Shown here one piece after another: positions 34,363-47,578 of a DNA stretch of 64,000 nt. Source of the DNA: Micromonospora sp. AMSO31t (GTDB taxonomy: Bacteria > Actinomycetota > Actinomycetes > Mycobacteriales > Micromonosporaceae); the NCBI RefSeq assembly GCF_008868175.1, contig NZ_WBKT01000016.1, positions 1-64,000 of the forward strand, in the 5' to 3' direction. The notes beneath the pieces are model-generated. The model did no database searches. It was not told the DNA's origin and was given only the letters and a program-made list of their open reading frames with translations. Numbering within the stretch: position 1 is the stretch's first letter; each line of letters opens with the position of its first letter. Position numbers and translations under genes: made by a program.

Positions 34363-34728
34363 ATGACGCTCTCTCCTTACGCACCGATCATCGGGCTGTT
34401 CGCCCTCGCCGCGGGGTTCGCGCTGTTCTCCGTGGCCGCCGCCCGATTCGCCGGCCCCCGGCGTCTGAACAAGGCCAAGCTCGAGGCGTACGAGTGCGGC
34501 ATCGAACCGAGCCCGCAGCCGGTCGGCGGAGGCCGGTTCCCGATCAAGTTCTACCTGACGGCGATGCTCTTCATCGTCTTCGACATCGAGATCATCTTCC
34601 TCTACCCCTGGGCGGTCTCCTTCGACGCCCTGCCGATCTTCGGCTTCGTGGAGATGGTCCTGTTCATCGTCGCGGTCTTCGTCGCCTACGCCTACGTCTG
34701 GCGGCGCGGCGGCCTGGACTGGGACTGA
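34363..34728 (+). CDS. nuoA: NADH-quinone oxidoreductase subunit A
   Basis: A 121-residue, three-helix membrane subunit with the family blocks EAYECGIEP and [16 protein letters not shown], which lie near the quinone-site loop. It is the first gene of nuoA-N. AGGAGAC lies 5 nt before the ATG. Confidence 0.95.
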   Translation: MTLSPYAPIIGLFALAAGFALFSVAAARFAGPRRLNKAKLEAYECGIEPSPQPVGGGRFPIKFYLTAMLFIVFDIEIIFLYPWAVSFDALPIFGFVEMVLFIVAVFVAYAYVWRRGGLDWD

Positions 34729-34742
34729 GGGAGGTACGTCAG

Positions 34743-35420
34743 ATGGGCATCGAGGAGAAGCTCCCCGCCGGCGTCCTGCTCACCTCCGTGGAGAAGCTGG
34801 TCAACTGGTCGCGGAAGTCGTCCGTCTGGGGCGCCACCTTCGGCCTGGCCTGCTGCGCCATCGAGATGATGGCCGCCGGTGGTCCGCACTACGACATGGG
34901 CCGCTGGGGCATGGAGGTCTTCCGGGCCTCGCCGCGGCAGGCGGACCTCATGATCGTGGCCGGCCGGGTGAGCCAGAAGATGGCCCCGGTGCTGCGCCAG
35001 ATCTACGACCAGATGGCCGAACCCCGCTGGGTCATCTCGATGGGCGTCTGCGCCAGCAGCGGCGGCATGTTCAACAACTACGCCATCGTGCAGGGCGTCG
35101 ACCACATCGTGCCGGTCGACATGTACCTCCCGGGCTGCCCGCCCCGGCCCGAGATGCTCATCGACGCGGTGCTCAAGCTCCGCGAGAAGATCATGTACGA
35201 GCCGCTGGGCGCGAACGGCCGCAAGATGCTGGAGGCCCGCAAGCAGCGCGGTGACGTGCCCGTGGTGCCGTACGGCTCGATGCCGTCGTCGTACCGCAAC
35301 GACAAGGCCCGCCGCGCCGAGTGGACCCAGGCGGTCCGCGAGGGGCGCGAGGAGCAGCTGCGGATCGAGAACTGGATGAAGGCGCAGAACCACCTCGGCG
35401 TGCAGCGGGGCCCCAAGTGA
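34743..35420 (+). CDS. nuoB: NADH-quinone oxidoreductase subunit B (N2 cluster)
   Basis: A 225-residue peripheral-arm subunit that binds the terminal 4Fe-4S cluster N2, which reduces quinone. Ligands are Cys37-Cys38 (LACCAIEMM), Cys103 (GVCASSGG) and Cys132 (LPGCPPRP). The tail of about 60 residues after the core is charged and typical of actinobacterial NuoB. It starts 14 bp after nuoA; a repeat element separates it from nuoC. Confidence 0.96.
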   Translation: MGIEEKLPAGVLLTSVEKLVNWSRKSSVWGATFGLACCAIEMMAAGGPHYDMGRWGMEVFRASPRQADLMIVAGRVSQKMAPVLRQIYDQMAEPRWVISMGVCASSGGMFNNYAIVQGVDHIVPVDMYLPGCPPRPEMLIDAVLKLREKIMYEPLGANGRKMLEARKQRGDVPVVPYGSMPSSYRNDKARRAEWTQAVREGREEQLRIENWMKAQNHLGVQRGPK

Positions 35421-35475
35421 GCGCGAGGAGTGCAGCGAAGCGGAGCCCCGCAGTCGCGAACGAAGGGCAGGCGCA
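35418..35475 (+). repeat. Intra-operon repeat element, copy 3 (nuoB-nuoC)
   Basis: It begins with the nuoB stop, TGAGCGCGAGGAG, and ends in CAGTCGCGAACGAA before the nuoC ribosome binding site and GTG. It closely matches the copies in the paaC-paaD and nuoG-nuoH gaps. Confidence 0.75.
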
Positions 35476-36213
35476 GTGACGGCACCGAACGACAGGAACA
35501 ACGACGGCGGCGTGCCGGTTCCCACGACGCCGGCCGGCGCCAGCAGCACCGCACCGGCCGAGTATCCGCCGGCCAGCCCGGCCGGGCGCGGCATGTTCGG
35601 CAACCAGGGCAGCGGCGACGTCTCCGGCTTCGGCGGCCTGGTCCGCCAGCGCAAGCCGATCGAGGAGGCATCCCGGCCGTACGGGGGCTACTTCGACGAG
35701 GTCCGCGACGCGCTGGAGGAGGCGTACCCCGCGTTCGGCGACGCGATCGAGAAGGTCGTGGTCGACCGGGGCGAGCTGACCCTGCACGTCCGCCCGGAGC
35801 GGATCGCCGAGGTCTGCCAGGTGCTGCGCGACGACCTGGCGCTCCGCTTCGAGCTCTGCTCCTCGGTGTCCGGGGTGGACTACCTGGGCGCCGACGAGCG
35901 CCGGCTGCACGTGGTCTACCAGCTCACCTCGATGACCTACCGGCGGCGGGTCCGGCTGGAAGCCGCGGTCTCCGTCGAAGACCCGCACCTGCCGAGCGTC
36001 ACCGGCGTCTACCCGACCGCCGACTGGCAGGAGCGGGAGGCGTACGACATGTTCGGCGTCGTCTTCGACGGCCACCCCAGCCTGACCCGGATCCTCATGC
36101 CGGACGACTGGGAGGGGCACCCGCAGCGCAAGGACTACCCGCTGGGTGGCGTCCCGGTGGAGTACAAGGGCGCCGAGATCCCGCCGCCGGACCGGAGGAG
36201 GTCATACCAGTGA
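35476..36213 (+). CDS. nuoC: NADH-quinone oxidoreductase subunit C
   Basis: A 245-residue subunit with the 30-kDa domain in its C-terminal two-thirds: SVSGVDYLG, then [30 protein letters not shown] and [11 protein letters not shown]. Residues 1-60 are a disordered Pro/Ala/Gly-rich extension. It helps link NuoB and NuoD. NuoC and NuoD are separate genes here, unlike the fused E. coli NuoCD. The GTG follows the repeat element's ribosome binding site. Confidence 0.95.
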   Translation: MTAPNDRNNDGGVPVPTTPAGASSTAPAEYPPASPAGRGMFGNQGSGDVSGFGGLVRQRKPIEEASRPYGGYFDEVRDALEEAYPAFGDAIEKVVVDRGELTLHVRPERIAEVCQVLRDDLALRFELCSSVSGVDYLGADERRLHVVYQLTSMTYRRRVRLEAAVSVEDPHLPSVTGVYPTADWQEREAYDMFGVVFDGHPSLTRILMPDDWEGHPQRKDYPLGGVPVEYKGAEIPPPDRRRSYQ

Positions 36214-37535
36214 CGACGTCGAACTACGCGACCGAGCGCGAGACCACCGAGGGCAAGGTCTTCACCGTCACCGGTGGGGACTGGGACCAGGTCGTCTCCG
36301 GCACGGACCCGATCAACGACGAGCGGATCGTCGTCAACATGGGTCCGCAGCACCCGTCCACGCACGGCGTGCTCCGGCTGATCCTGGAGCTGGAGGGCGA
36401 GACGGTCCGCGAGGCCCGCTCGGTCATCGGCTACCTGCACACCGGCATCGAGAAGAACCTCGAATACCGGAACTGGGTTCAGGGCTCGACCTTCGTGACC
36501 CGGATGGACTACCTCTCCCCGCTGTTCAACGAGACGGCGTACGCGCTCGCGGTGGAGAAGCTGCTCGGCATCACCGACGAGGTCACCGAGCGGGCCACCA
36601 CCATCCGGGTGCTGATGATGGAGCTCAACCGGATCTCGTCGCACCTCGTCTGGCTGGCCACCACCGGCATGGAGCTGGGCGCGATCAACATGATGTTGTA
36701 CGGCTTCCGCGAGCGGGAGTACATCCTCGACATCTTCGAGACCATCACCGGCCTGCGCATGAACCACGCGTACGTGCGGCCGGGCGGGGTGGCGCAGGAC
36801 GTGCCGGACGAGGCGATCGCCAAGATCCGCGACTTCCTGAAGCTGATGCCGAAGAAGCTCAAGGAGTACGAGGACCTGCTCTCCGGCCAGCCGATCTGGA
36901 TCGAGCGCACCAAGAACGTGGCCGTGCTCGACGTGACCGCCTGCCTCGCGCTCGGGGTGACCGGCCCGGTGCTCCGCTCCGCCGGTCTCGCCTGGGACCT
37001 GCGCAAGACCATGCCGTACTGCGGTTACGAGACGTACGAGTTCGACGTCCCGACCCACACCGACGGCGACGTCTGGGGCCGCTACCTGGTCCGGCTCGCC
37101 GAGATCCGGGAGTCGCTGAAGCTGGTCGAGCAGGCCCTCGACCGGCTCAAGCCGGGCCCGGTGATGGTCGCCGACCGCAAGATCGCCTGGCCGGCCCAGC
37201 TCGCCATCGGCGTCGACGGCATGGGCAACTCGCTGGAGCACGTCGCCAAGATCATGGGTCAGTCGATGGAGTCGCTGATCCACCACTTCAAGCTCGTCAC
37301 CGAGGGCTTCCGGGTCCCGCCGGGCCAGGTGTACGTCGGCATCGAGTCGCCCCGCGGCGAGCTGGGCGTGCACGCGGTCTCCGACGGCGGCACCCGGCCC
37401 TACCGGGTGCACTACCGGGAGCCGAGCTTCGTGAACCTGCAGGCCCTCCCGGCGATGGCCGAGGGTGGCCTGATCGCCGACGTGATCGCCGGTGGCGCCT
37501 CGCTGGACCCCGTGATGGGTGGTTGTGACCGATGA
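36210..37535 (+). CDS. nuoD: NADH-quinone oxidoreductase subunit D
   Basis: A 441-residue 49-kDa-type subunit forming the quinone pocket with NuoB. Signatures are [15 protein letters not shown] and [10 protein letters not shown] at the N-terminus, and [16 protein letters not shown] and [11 protein letters not shown] at the C-terminus, ending with the invariant DPVMGGCDR. The GTG overlaps the nuoC stop (GTGA). Confidence 0.96.
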   Translation: MTTSNYATERETTEGKVFTVTGGDWDQVVSGTDPINDERIVVNMGPQHPSTHGVLRLILELEGETVREARSVIGYLHTGIEKNLEYRNWVQGSTFVTRMDYLSPLFNETAYALAVEKLLGITDEVTERATTIRVLMMELNRISSHLVWLATTGMELGAINMMLYGFREREYILDIFETITGLRMNHAYVRPGGVAQDVPDEAIAKIRDFLKLMPKKLKEYEDLLSGQPIWIERTKNVAVLDVTACLALGVTGPVLRSAGLAWDLRKTMPYCGYETYEFDVPTHTDGDVWGRYLVRLAEIRESLKLVEQALDRLKPGPVMVADRKIAWPAQLAIGVDGMGNSLEHVAKIMGQSMESLIHHFKLVTEGFRVPPGQVYVGIESPRGELGVHAVSDGGTRPYRVHYREPSFVNLQALPAMAEGGLIADVIAGGASLDPVMGGCDR

Positions 37536-38625
37536 CCGTTTTCACTGAAGAGACCCGGGAGCGGGCGCGCGAGATTATCGCCCGCTACCCGGCGGACCGG
37601 TCCCGCTCGGCGCTGCTGCCGCTGCTGCATCTGGTCCAGTCCGAGGAGGGTTACGTCTCCCCGGCCGGGGTCGAGTTCTGCGCCGAGGTGCTCGGCCTGA
37701 ACAAGGCCCAGGTCGGCGCGGTCGCCACCTTCTACACGATGTACAAGCGCAAGCCGACCGGTGACTACCTGGTCAGCGTCTGCACGAACACGATGTGCAA
37801 CGTCCTCGGCGGCCAGGAGGTCTACGACACCCTCGCCGAGCACCTGGGCGTCGGGCACGACGAGACCACCGGCGACGGGAAGATCACGCTGGAGCACGCC
37901 GAGTGCCTGGCGGCGTGCGACTACGGCCCGGTCATGACGGTCAACTACGACTTCTTCGACAACGTCGACCCGCAGGGCGCGCTCGGCGTGGTGGAGGAGC
38001 TGCGCGCCGGTGGGCGGCCGATGCCGACCCGGGGTGCCCGGCTGTGCACCCTCAAGGAGATGGCCGTCCAGCTCGCCGGTTTCGCCGACGAGCGGGACGG
38101 CGCGGTCGGCGACGGCGGGCCGGGCGAGCCGACCCTGCGCGGCCTGCGCCTGGCCGAGCAGCACGGCATCGCGGTGCCGGGCTTCGACCCGAACACCCCG
38201 ATCCGCAGCAAGGCCGAGGCCGACAAGGCCGCCGCCGAGGCGAAGGCCAGGGCCGAGGCCGCCAAGCCGACCCCGGCGGCCGAGCCGGTGAAGCCGGAGG
38301 CCGCCACCGGCAGCACCGCGCCGGACGTGAAGGCGCCGGACGACAAGTCGCCGCAGGTGCGTACCGCCGAGACCCGGCAGCCGGACGCGGCCACCGCGGT
38401 GGCCGACGCCCCCGGCACCAAGGTCCCGACGGACACCACCGCCCCGGCGCCGCGCGACGCGCAGGCGGCGGAGGCCGCCGGTGCGGCGGCGAACCCGCCG
38501 GCCGGTGACGGCAAGCCCGCCGGCGACGAGGCCGGGGCGCAGCAGCGCAACCTCAAGGAAGCGGAGGCCGGGGCGGGCGCCAACGGCGCGGGCCCGGCGG
38601 TCGCGAGCGAAACGGGGGTCCAGAA

Positions 38626-38629
<4 letters not shown>
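37532..38629 (+). CDS. nuoE: NADH-quinone oxidoreductase subunit E with long low-complexity tail
   Basis: A 365-residue protein. Residues 1-190 are a normal NuoE, with the 2Fe-2S (N1a) ligands Cys84, Cys89, Cys125 and Cys129. The remaining 165 or so residues are an Ala/Pro/Lys/Glu-rich, probably disordered tail ([20 protein letters not shown] and similar). Typical NuoE proteins have 160-240 residues, so the tail is unusually long. The frame is uninterrupted and overlaps nuoD and nuoF by 4 bp each. The tail's role is unknown. Confidence 0.94.
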
Positions 38630-39941
<1,312 letters not shown>

Positions 39942-39942
<1 letters not shown>

Positions 39943-42422
39943 TGACCGACGTAGCCAAGCAGATCGAGACCGTCACCCTGACCATCGACGGCGTCCAGGT
40001 CACCGCCCCCAAGGGGGCGCTGCTGATCCGGGTCGCCGAGCAGTTGGGCACCGAGATCCCGCGGTTCTGCGACCACCCGCTGCTGGCCCCGGCCGGCGCC
40101 TGCCGGCAGTGCCTGGTGGAGGTGGAGGGCCAGCGCAAGCCGGTCGCCTCCTGCACCCAGACCGTGGCCGACGGCATGGTGGTCCGGACCCAGCTCACCT
40201 CGCCGGTCGCCAAGAAGGCCCAGGAGGGGGTGATGGAGCTGCTGCTCCTCAACCACCCCCTGGACTGCCCGATGTGCGACAAGGGCGGCGAGTGCCCGCT
40301 GCAGAACCAGGCCATGTCCACCGGCCGCACGGACTCCCGGTTCCACGAGCACAAGCGGGAGTACCCGAAGCCGCTGCCGATCAGCACCCAGGTGCTGCTC
40401 GACCGCGAGCGCTGCGTGCTGTGCCAGCGCTGCACCCGGTTCTCCGAGGAGATCGCCGGCGACAAGTTCATCGACCTGATGGGCCGGTCGTCCGCCGAGG
40501 AGATCAATATCTACCGCGACGACGCTTATGGGGAGGAGGGAGACGAGGGTGATGTCCCCTTCAACTCCTACTTCTCCGGCAACACCGTGCAGATCTGCCC
40601 GGTGGGCGCGCTGACCGGCGCGCAGTACCGGTTCCGCGCCCGCCCCTTCGACCTGGTCTCCACCCCCAGCGCCTGCGAGCACTGCGCGGCCGGCTGCGCC
40701 CAGCGCACGGACTGGCGGCGCGGCAAGGTGCAGCGCCGGCTGGCCGGCGATGACCCGGCCGTGAACGAGGAGTGGAACTGCGACAAGGGCCGCTGGGGCT
40801 TCCAGTACGCCCGCGCGTTCGACCGGCTCACCACCCCGCTGGTGCGGGACGGGAAGACCGGGGAGCTGCGCGAGGCGTCCTGGAGCGAGGCGCTCACCCG
40901 GGCCGCCGAGGGGCTGCGCGCCGCCCGGGACGGCGGGCAGGGCACGGCGGTGCTGACCGGCGGCCGGCTCACCGTCGAGGACGCCTACGCGTACGCGAAG
41001 TTCGCCCGGGTCGCGCTGCACACCAACGACATCGACTTCCGGGCCCGCCCGGTCTCCCGCGAGGAGGCCGACTTCCTGGCCAGCAGCGTCGCCGGGGTCA
41101 CCGACGTGACCTACGCCGACGTGGAGAACGCGCCCGCCGTGGTGCTGGTCGGCCTGGAGCCGGAGGAGGAGTGCCCGATCCTCTTCCTGCGGCTGCGCAA
41201 GGCGTACCTCAAGAAGAAGCTCACCGTGTACGCGCTCGCGCCGTTCGCGACCCGCGGCCTGGAGAAGCTCGGGGCCAAGCTGGCCCGGGTGGTGCCGGGC
41301 GAGGAGGCCAGCGTGCTGGCCGAGCACACCACGGTGGCCGAGGCCCTGAGCCAGCCGGGTGCCGTCCTGATCGTCGGCGAGCGGCTGGGCGCGGTGCCCG
41401 GCGGCCTCTCCGCCGCGGCGGACGTGGCCCGGCGTACCGGGGCCAAGCTGGCCTGGGTGCCGCGGCGTGCGGGTGACCGCGGCGCGGTCGACGCGGGCTG
41501 CCTGCCCAACCTGCTCCCCGGCGGCCGCATGGTCACCGAGCCGGCCGCCCGCGCCGAGCTGGGCGAGGCGTGGGACATCCCGGCCGGGGTGATCCCGAGT
41601 CAGGCCGGGCGCGACACCGACGGCATCCTCACCGCCACGGCCAACGGTCAGGTCGGCGCCCTCGTGGTGGCCGGCGTCGACCCGGCCGACCTGGCCGACC
41701 CGCGCCTGGCCGAGCAGGCCTTGGACGCGGTGCCGTTCCTGGTCAGCCTGGAGCTGCGGATGAGCGCCGTGTCCCGCCGGGCCGACGTGGTCCTCCCGGT
41801 CGCCCCGGTGGTCGAGAAGGCCGGCAGCTTCCTGGACTGGGAGGGCCGGCTGCGCACCTTCGAGAAGGTGCTGGACACCGGCGCGATGACCGACGGCCGG
41901 GTGCTCGACGCGATCGCCGCACAGCTCGACGTGCGGCTCGGCACCGGCGACGTGCAGAGCGTCCGCCGCGAGTTGGGGGCGCTGCCGCCGACCCGGGTGG
42001 ACCGGCCGTCCGCCCCGTCGGTCGAGCCGGTCGCCGTGCCGCAGCCCGGCGCCGGCGAGGCCGTCCTGGCGACCTGGCACCAGCTCATCGACCTGGGCAG
42101 CCTCACCGACGGCGACGAGCACCTCGCCGGCACCGCCCGCCCGCCGGTGGTCCGGCTGGGCAAGGGCACGGCCGAGGCGCTCGGCGTCGCGGACGGCGAC
42201 CCGGTGACCGTCGGCACCGACCGCGGCGCGCTCACCCTGCCGACCGCGATCACCGAGATGCCGGACGGCGTCGTCTGGCTGCCGACCAACTCACCCGGCT
42301 CGACCGTCCGGCGCAGCCTCGGCGCGACGTCCGGCGAGGTCGTCAAGGTCTCGGCCGCGCCCGTCGCCGCGGACGCGGCCGGTCGTCCGGGTCCGCTCCT
42401 CAACACCGGGAGTGCCCAGTGA
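39942..42422 (+). CDS. nuoG: NADH-quinone oxidoreductase subunit G
   Basis: An 826-residue subunit. The N-terminus is a 2Fe-2S ferredoxin domain ([15 protein letters not shown]), followed by a His/Cys 4Fe-4S domain ([16 protein letters not shown]), two further cluster sets including [13 protein letters not shown], and a molybdopterin-oxidoreductase-like domain with CEHCAAGC. The C-terminal DMSO-reductase-like domain ([12 protein letters not shown]) is present. Its ATG overlaps the nuoF stop by 1 nt. Confidence 0.95.
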
Positions 42423-42483
42423 GCGCGAGGAGTGAACGAGCGGAGCGAGTGAGCCCCGCAGTCGCGAACGAAAGGTGGGTGCA
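42420..42483 (+). repeat. Intra-operon repeat element, copy 4 (nuoG-nuoH)
   Basis: It starts at the nuoG stop (TGAGCGCGAGGAGTGAACG), carries an extra GAGCGGAGCGAGTGAG block as in copy 1, and ends in CAGTCGCGAACGAAAGG plus the nuoH ribosome binding site. It combines features of copies 1 and 2. Confidence 0.75.
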
Positions 42484-43839
42484 GTGAACACCGTCATCCT
42501 CGCGGCGCAGGACCCGACGCTTGCCGACTTCGGCAAGGACCCGTGGTGGCTGGTCCTCATCAAGATCGTCTTTGCGTTCGCCTTCGGCCTGGTGGCCACC
42601 CTGCTCGGCGTCTGGTTCGAGCGCCGGGTGGTCGGCCGCATGGCCGTCCGGCCCGGCCCGAACCAGGTCGGCCCGTTCGGCCTGCTGCAGACCCTGGCGG
42701 ACGGCCTGAAGATGGCGTTCAAGGAGGACATCCTCCCGCGCGCCGCCGACAAGGTGGTCTTCTTCTTCGCGCCGACCATCTCTGTGATTTCCGCGGTCAC
42801 CGCGCTGTCGGTGGTGCCGTTCGGCCCGAAGGTGAGCATCTTCGGCCACTGGACGCCCCTGCAGGTCACCGACGTGTCGGTGGCGGTGCTGGTGATCCTC
42901 GCCTGCTCCTCGATGGGCATCTACGGCATCGTGCTCGGCGGTTGGGCCTCCGGCTCGACGTACCCGCTGCTCGGCGGTCTCCGGTCCAGCGCCCAGATGA
43001 TCTCGTACGAGGTCGCCATGGGGCTGAGCATCGTGGCGGTGTTCATGACCGCCGGCACGATGTCGACCAGCGGGATCGTCGCCGCGCAGGGGGACGCCAC
43101 CCAGCTCACCATCGCCGGCCAGCAGATCCCGGCCCCCGGCTGGTACGCGATCCTGCTGCTGCCCAGCTTCGTCATCTTCTTCATCGCCATGGTCGGTGAG
43201 ACCAACCGGGCGCCGTTCGACCTGCCCGAGGCGGAGTCGGAGCTGGTCGCGGGCTTCATGACCGAGTACAGCTCGCTCAAGTTCGCGCTCTTCATGCTCT
43301 CCGAGTACGTCTCGATGGTGACCATGTCCGCGGTCACCACCACGCTCTTCCTCGGCGGCTGGCGGGCACCCTGGCCGATCACCCTCTGGGCCGGCGCCAA
43401 CTCGGGTTGGTGGCCGATGCTCTGGTTCTTCGGCAAGGTCATCGTTCTCGTCTTCGTCTTCGTCTGGCTGCGGGGCACCCTGCCCCGGCTCCGCTACGAC
43501 CAGTTCATGCGGTTCGGCTGGAAGGTCCTGCTGCCGATCAACCTGGTCTGGATCCTGGTGCTGAGCGGGCTCCGCTCGATCGAGGACTGGCAGACCAAGG
43601 ACCGGCTGGTCGCCACCGGCATCGGTGCGGGCGTGCTCCTGCTGGCCACGCTCTTCTGGCCGAGCCGGAAGAAGGCGCCGAAGCCGCCGCTGCAGGAGCA
43701 GGTGAACAGCCGTCCACACGGCAGCTTCCCGCTGCCGCCGATGGATCTTCAAGTTCCGCCGAGCCCGCGTACCAAGCGCGTGGTCGCCGAGCGGGAGCCG
43801 GCCAACGTCGTCGCCGGCTCGGAGTCAGGGGAGGTGTGA
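42484..43839 (+). CDS. nuoH: NADH-quinone oxidoreductase subunit H
   Basis: A 451-residue membrane subunit with eight or nine helices. Key blocks are [22 protein letters not shown]-type sequence near the N-terminus, and [19 protein letters not shown] with the following [13 protein letters not shown] in the quinone-channel region. The last roughly 60 residues form a soluble Pro/Lys/Arg-rich tail. GTG 42484 follows AAAGGTGGG; GTG 42475 lies within that site. Confidence 0.95.
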   Translation: MNTVILAAQDPTLADFGKDPWWLVLIKIVFAFAFGLVATLLGVWFERRVVGRMAVRPGPNQVGPFGLLQTLADGLKMAFKEDILPRAADKVVFFFAPTISVISAVTALSVVPFGPKVSIFGHWTPLQVTDVSVAVLVILACSSMGIYGIVLGGWASGSTYPLLGGLRSSAQMISYEVAMGLSIVAVFMTAGTMSTSGIVAAQGDATQLTIAGQQIPAPGWYAILLLPSFVIFFIAMVGETNRAPFDLPEAESELVAGFMTEYSSLKFALFMLSEYVSMVTMSAVTTTLFLGGWRAPWPITLWAGANSGWWPMLWFFGKVIVLVFVFVWLRGTLPRLRYDQFMRFGWKVLLPINLVWILVLSGLRSIEDWQTKDRLVATGIGAGVLLLATLFWPSRKKAPKPPLQEQVNSRPHGSFPLPPMDLQVPPSPRTKRVVAEREPANVVAGSESGEV

Positions 43840-43840
43840 C

Positions 43841-44482
43841 GTGGGCGCGATCACCGGAACGTTCAAGGGCTTCGGGGTCACCTTCTCGCACATGTTCAAG
43901 AAGGTCGTCACGACCGACTACCCGTTCAAGCCGCCGGTCTCGGCGCCGCGCTACCACGGGCGGCACATCCTCAACCGGCACCCGGACGGGCTGGAGAAGT
44001 GCATCGGCTGCGAGCTGTGCGCGTGGGCCTGCCCGGCGGACGCGATCTACGTCGAGGGTGGCGACAACTCCGAGGAGCAGCGCTTCTCCCCGGGTGAGCG
44101 GTACGCCAGCGTCTACCAGATCAACTACGCCCGGTGCATCTTCTGCGGGCTCTGCATCGAGGCCTGCCCGACCCGCTCGCTCACCATGAGCAACGAGTAC
44201 GAGCTGGCCCGGGACAACCGGCAGGATCTGATCTTCACGAAGGAGCAGCTGCTCGCGCCGCTGCTGCCGGGCATGGAGCAGCCGCCGCACCCGATGCGGC
44301 TGGGTGACAGCGAGAAGGACTACTACGTCGGCGGGCTGACCAACCCGGGCACCTCGGCCGGCGCCGAGCACTCGCCGATGGGCCCGGGCCGGTACCAGGT
44401 GGAGGAGCACCCCGGTGTGACCTTCCCCGGCGCCGAGCAGGCCGCGCAGCGGGCCGAGGCGGGCAAGGGAGCAGGGGCATGA
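43841..44482 (+). CDS. nuoI: NADH-quinone oxidoreductase subunit I
   Basis: A 213-residue protein with two 4Fe-4S ferredoxin motifs, [12 protein letters not shown] and [12 protein letters not shown] (clusters N6a and N6b), linking NuoG to NuoB. A C-terminal stretch of about 60 Gly/Glu-rich residues is an actinobacterial extension. GGGGAGG precedes the GTG, which starts 1 bp after the nuoH stop. Confidence 0.96.
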   Translation: MGAITGTFKGFGVTFSHMFKKVVTTDYPFKPPVSAPRYHGRHILNRHPDGLEKCIGCELCAWACPADAIYVEGGDNSEEQRFSPGERYASVYQINYARCIFCGLCIEACPTRSLTMSNEYELARDNRQDLIFTKEQLLAPLLPGMEQPPHPMRLGDSEKDYYVGGLTNPGTSAGAEHSPMGPGRYQVEEHPGVTFPGAEQAAQRAEAGKGAGA

Positions 44483-45249
44483 CCACGCAGACGGTGCTCG
44501 CCGCGGCGGGCCAGGTGTCCGGGGGCGAGGAGGTCACCTTCTGGATCCTCGCCCCGCTGGCCCTGATCGGGGCCATCGGCATGGTCTGGGCGCGCAACGC
44601 GGTGCACTCGGCGCTCTGGCTGGTGCTGACCATGCTCTGCCTGGGCGTGTTCTACGTGCTCCAGGCCGGGCCGTTCATCGGCATGGTGCAGATCATCGTC
44701 TACACCGGCGCGATCATGATGCTGTTCCTGTTCGTGCTCATGCTGGTCGGCCGGGACGCCTCGGACTCGCTCATCGAGACGCTGCGCGGCCAGCGGGTCG
44801 CCGCGGTCGTGCTCGGGCTCGGCTTCGCCGGCCTGGTCGGCTCCGGGCTCTACCGGGCGCTGGAGGGCGTGCAGGCGGCCGGCCTGGACCAGGCGAACGC
44901 CGAGGGCAACGTGCAGGGCATCGCCCGGCTGCTCTTCACCAAGTACGTCTTCGCCTTCGAGCTGACGTCCGCGCTGCTCATCACGGCCGCGGTGGGCGCG
45001 ATGGTGCTGGCGCACGTGGAGCGGCGCAAGGAGGACCGGATGGACCAGATCGCCACCATGAAGGCCCGGTTCCGTCCCGGCAACTACCCCGGCCCGAAGC
45101 CCGGGCCGGGTGTCTTCGCCACGTCGTCGTCGGTGGCCACCCCGGCCCGTCTGCCCGACGGCCGGCTGACCGACCGCAGCATCCCGGAGATCCTGCCGGT
45201 GCGCGAGCTGACGGCCGAGGACACCGCACTGAAGGGGACCGACAAATGA
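44479..45249 (+). CDS. nuoJ: NADH-quinone oxidoreductase subunit J
   Basis: A 256-residue, five-helix membrane subunit with [20 protein letters not shown] and [21 protein letters not shown], including the pi-bulge helix region. The last 65 or so residues are a soluble tail. The ATG overlaps the nuoI stop (ATGA). Confidence 0.95.
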   Translation: MTTQTVLAAAGQVSGGEEVTFWILAPLALIGAIGMVWARNAVHSALWLVLTMLCLGVFYVLQAGPFIGMVQIIVYTGAIMMLFLFVLMLVGRDASDSLIETLRGQRVAAVVLGLGFAGLVGSGLYRALEGVQAAGLDQANAEGNVQGIARLLFTKYVFAFELTSALLITAAVGAMVLAHVERRKEDRMDQIATMKARFRPGNYPGPKPGPGVFATSSSVATPARLPDGRLTDRSIPEILPVRELTAEDTALKGTDK

Positions 45250-45545
45250 CCCCGGACTACTACCTGATCCTCGCGGCGGTGCTGTTCACCATCGGCGCCG
45301 TCGGCGTGCTGATCCGGCGCAACGCGATCGTGCTGTTCATGTGCGTCGAGCTGATGCTCAACGCGGCCAACCTGACGCTTGTCACGTTCAGCCGCATCAA
45401 CGGCGACCTGAACGGCCAGATCATGGCGTTCTTCGTGATGGTGGTGGCCGCGGCCGAGGTCGTGGTCGGGCTCGCCATCATCATGTCGATCTTCCGGACC
45501 CGGCGCTCGGCGAGCGTCGACGACGCCAACCTGCTGAAGTACTGA
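45246..45545 (+). CDS. nuoK: NADH-quinone oxidoreductase subunit K
   Basis: A 99-residue subunit of three helices with conserved membrane glutamates ([11 protein letters not shown] and [12 protein letters not shown]) used in proton transfer. It overlaps nuoJ by 4 bp. Confidence 0.96.
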   Translation: MTPDYYLILAAVLFTIGAVGVLIRRNAIVLFMCVELMLNAANLTLVTFSRINGDLNGQIMAFFVMVVAAAEVVVGLAIIMSIFRTRRSASVDDANLLKY

Positions 45546-45552
45546 GGGGCTC

Positions 45553-47514
45553 GTGGTGGAGAAGATTCTGACGTTCGCCCAGGCCGAACCGGCCGGGACC
45601 GTCGCCTTCGCGACGGCGGATGGGCTCTTGGGCAGTGTCTGGCTGCTGGTGGCCATCCCGCTGGTGAGCGCGGCGATCCTGCTGCTGCTCGGCAAGCGGG
45701 CGGACCGCTGGGGTCACTGGCTGGGCGTGGCGGCCATCGGCGCCGCGTTCGTGCTCGGCCTGACCTACTTCTTCCAGCTGCGTGGCCTGGAGAACAAGCA
45801 GGTCGAGCAGAGCCTCTGGCAGTTCATCACGGTCGGCGACCTCAAGGTGGACTTCGGTCTGCTCTTCGACCCGCTGGCCGCGGTCTTCGTGCTGCTGATC
45901 ACCGGGGTGGGTTTCCTCATCCACCTCTACGCGGTCGAGTACATGGCGCACGACGAGGGCCGGCGGCGGTTCTTCGGGTACTTCAACCTGTTCGTCGCCG
46001 CGATGCTGCTGCTGGTGCTCGGCAACAACTACGTGATGCTCTACTTCGGCTGGGAGGGCGTCGGTCTGGCGTCGTACCTGCTGATCTCCTTCTGGTACGG
46101 CCGGCCGAGCGCGGCCACCGCCGGCAAGAAGGCGTTCCTCATGAACCGGGTCGGCGACGCCGGCCTGGCCATCGGCATCTTCGTCATGTTCGCCATGCTC
46201 GGCACCACCCAGTACGACGAGGTGTTCAACGGCGTCGGCGCGCTGAGCAGCACCACCGTGCTGGTGCTGGGCCTGCTGCTCCTGCTCGGCGCGACGGGCA
46301 AGTCCGGCCAGTTCCCGCTCCAGGCGTGGCTGCCGGACGCCATGGAGGGCCCGACCCCGGTCTCCGCGCTCATCCACGCGGCGACCATGGTCACCGCGGG
46401 CGTCTACCTGATCGCCCGCTCCAACCCGATCTTCTCGGCCGACCACACCCTCCAGCTCGTGGTGGTCAGCGTCGGCGCGATCACCCTGCTCATGGGGTGC
46501 ATCATCGGCGCGGCCAAGGACGACATCAAGCGGGTGCTGGCCTGGTCCACGGTGAGCCAGATCGGCTACATGTTCCTCGGCGTCGGCCTGGGCGGCGCGG
46601 CGTACGCGCTGGCCATCGTGCACCTGCTGGCGCACGGCTTCTTCAAGGCCAACATGTTCCTCGGCGCCGGCTCGGTCATGCACGGCATGAACGACCAGGT
46701 GGACATCCGGCGCTTCGGCAACCTGTCGAAGTACATGAAGGTCACCTGGCTGACCTTCATGGCGGGCTGGCTGGCCATCATCGGCATGTTCCCGTTCTCC
46801 GGCTTCTTCTCCAAGGAGCCGATCATCGTGGCCGCGTTCGAGCGGGAGGGCTGGACGGCCTGGCTGTTCGGGCTGGCCGCGCTGCTCGGCGCCGGGCTCA
46901 CCGCGTTCTACATGACCCGGCTGTTCGTGCTCACCTTCCACGGCCCGAAGCGGTGGACCGAGGACATCGAGCACCCGCACGAGTCGCCGAAGCTCATGAC
47001 CATCCCGCTGATCCTGCTGGCGATCGGCTCGGTCGCGGCGGGCTTCCTGCTCGCCACGTCGGTGCCGGACTGGCTGGAGGCGACCGCCGGCCTGGGCGGC
47101 CAGGAGGAGGGCCACGAGGCCGTCCTCGCGCACTGGCTGATCACCGCGCTCTCCCTGCTGGTGACCGTGCTCGGCGCCGGGCTGGCCTGGTTCCTGTTCC
47201 GCAACGGCACGGCCACCGAGCCGCAGCCGGCCGGTGTGCTGGTCACCGCCGCCCGCCGGAACCTCTACACGGACGCCGTCAACGAGGCGGTCTTCGAGAA
47301 GCCGGGCATCTTCCTCACCCGGGCGCTGGTCTTCCTCGACAACCGGGGCGTCGACGGGCTGGTCAACGGCCTGGCCGCCGCGGTGGGCGGGGGCTCGGGC
47401 CGGCTCCGGCGGCTGCAGACCGGTTTCGTGCGGTCGTACGCGACCTCGATCCTGACCGGCGCGCTGCTCGTGGTGGCGGCCTTCCTGGCGGTGCAGGCGG
47501 GGTGGCTGGCGTGA
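45553..47514 (+). CDS. nuoL: NADH-quinone oxidoreductase subunit L (proton-pumping antiporter-like)
   Basis: A 653-residue, roughly 16-helix antiporter-like subunit. It has YFGWEGVGLASYLLISFWY with the key Glu, the lysine-bearing GKSGQFPLQAWLPDAMEGPTP-type block, and DIKRVLAWSTVSQIGYM. The C-terminal amphipathic lateral helix region precedes a final anchor. The GTG lies 7 bp after nuoK; a second in-frame GTG is at 45556. Confidence 0.95.
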   Translation: MVEKILTFAQAEPAGTVAFATADGLLGSVWLLVAIPLVSAAILLLLGKRADRWGHWLGVAAIGAAFVLGLTYFFQLRGLENKQVEQSLWQFITVGDLKVDFGLLFDPLAAVFVLLITGVGFLIHLYAVEYMAHDEGRRRFFGYFNLFVAAMLLLVLGNNYVMLYFGWEGVGLASYLLISFWYGRPSAATAGKKAFLMNRVGDAGLAIGIFVMFAMLGTTQYDEVFNGVGALSSTTVLVLGLLLLLGATGKSGQFPLQAWLPDAMEGPTPVSALIHAATMVTAGVYLIARSNPIFSADHTLQLVVVSVGAITLLMGCIIGAAKDDIKRVLAWSTVSQIGYMFLGVGLGGAAYALAIVHLLAHGFFKANMFLGAGSVMHGMNDQVDIRRFGNLSKYMKVTWLTFMAGWLAIIGMFPFSGFFSKEPIIVAAFEREGWTAWLFGLAALLGAGLTAFYMTRLFVLTFHGPKRWTEDIEHPHESPKLMTIPLILLAIGSVAAGFLLATSVPDWLEATAGLGGQEEGHEAVLAHWLITALSLLVTVLGAGLAWFLFRNGTATEPQPAGVLVTAARRNLYTDAVNEAVFEKPGIFLTRALVFLDNRGVDGLVNGLAAAVGGGSGRLRRLQTGFVRSYATSILTGALLVVAAFLAVQAGWLA

Positions 47515-47578
47515 TCGACCTCAACGCGGCCGCCCCCGCCGGCGGGCCACGCAGTCACGACGGAGGTAAGGCCGAATA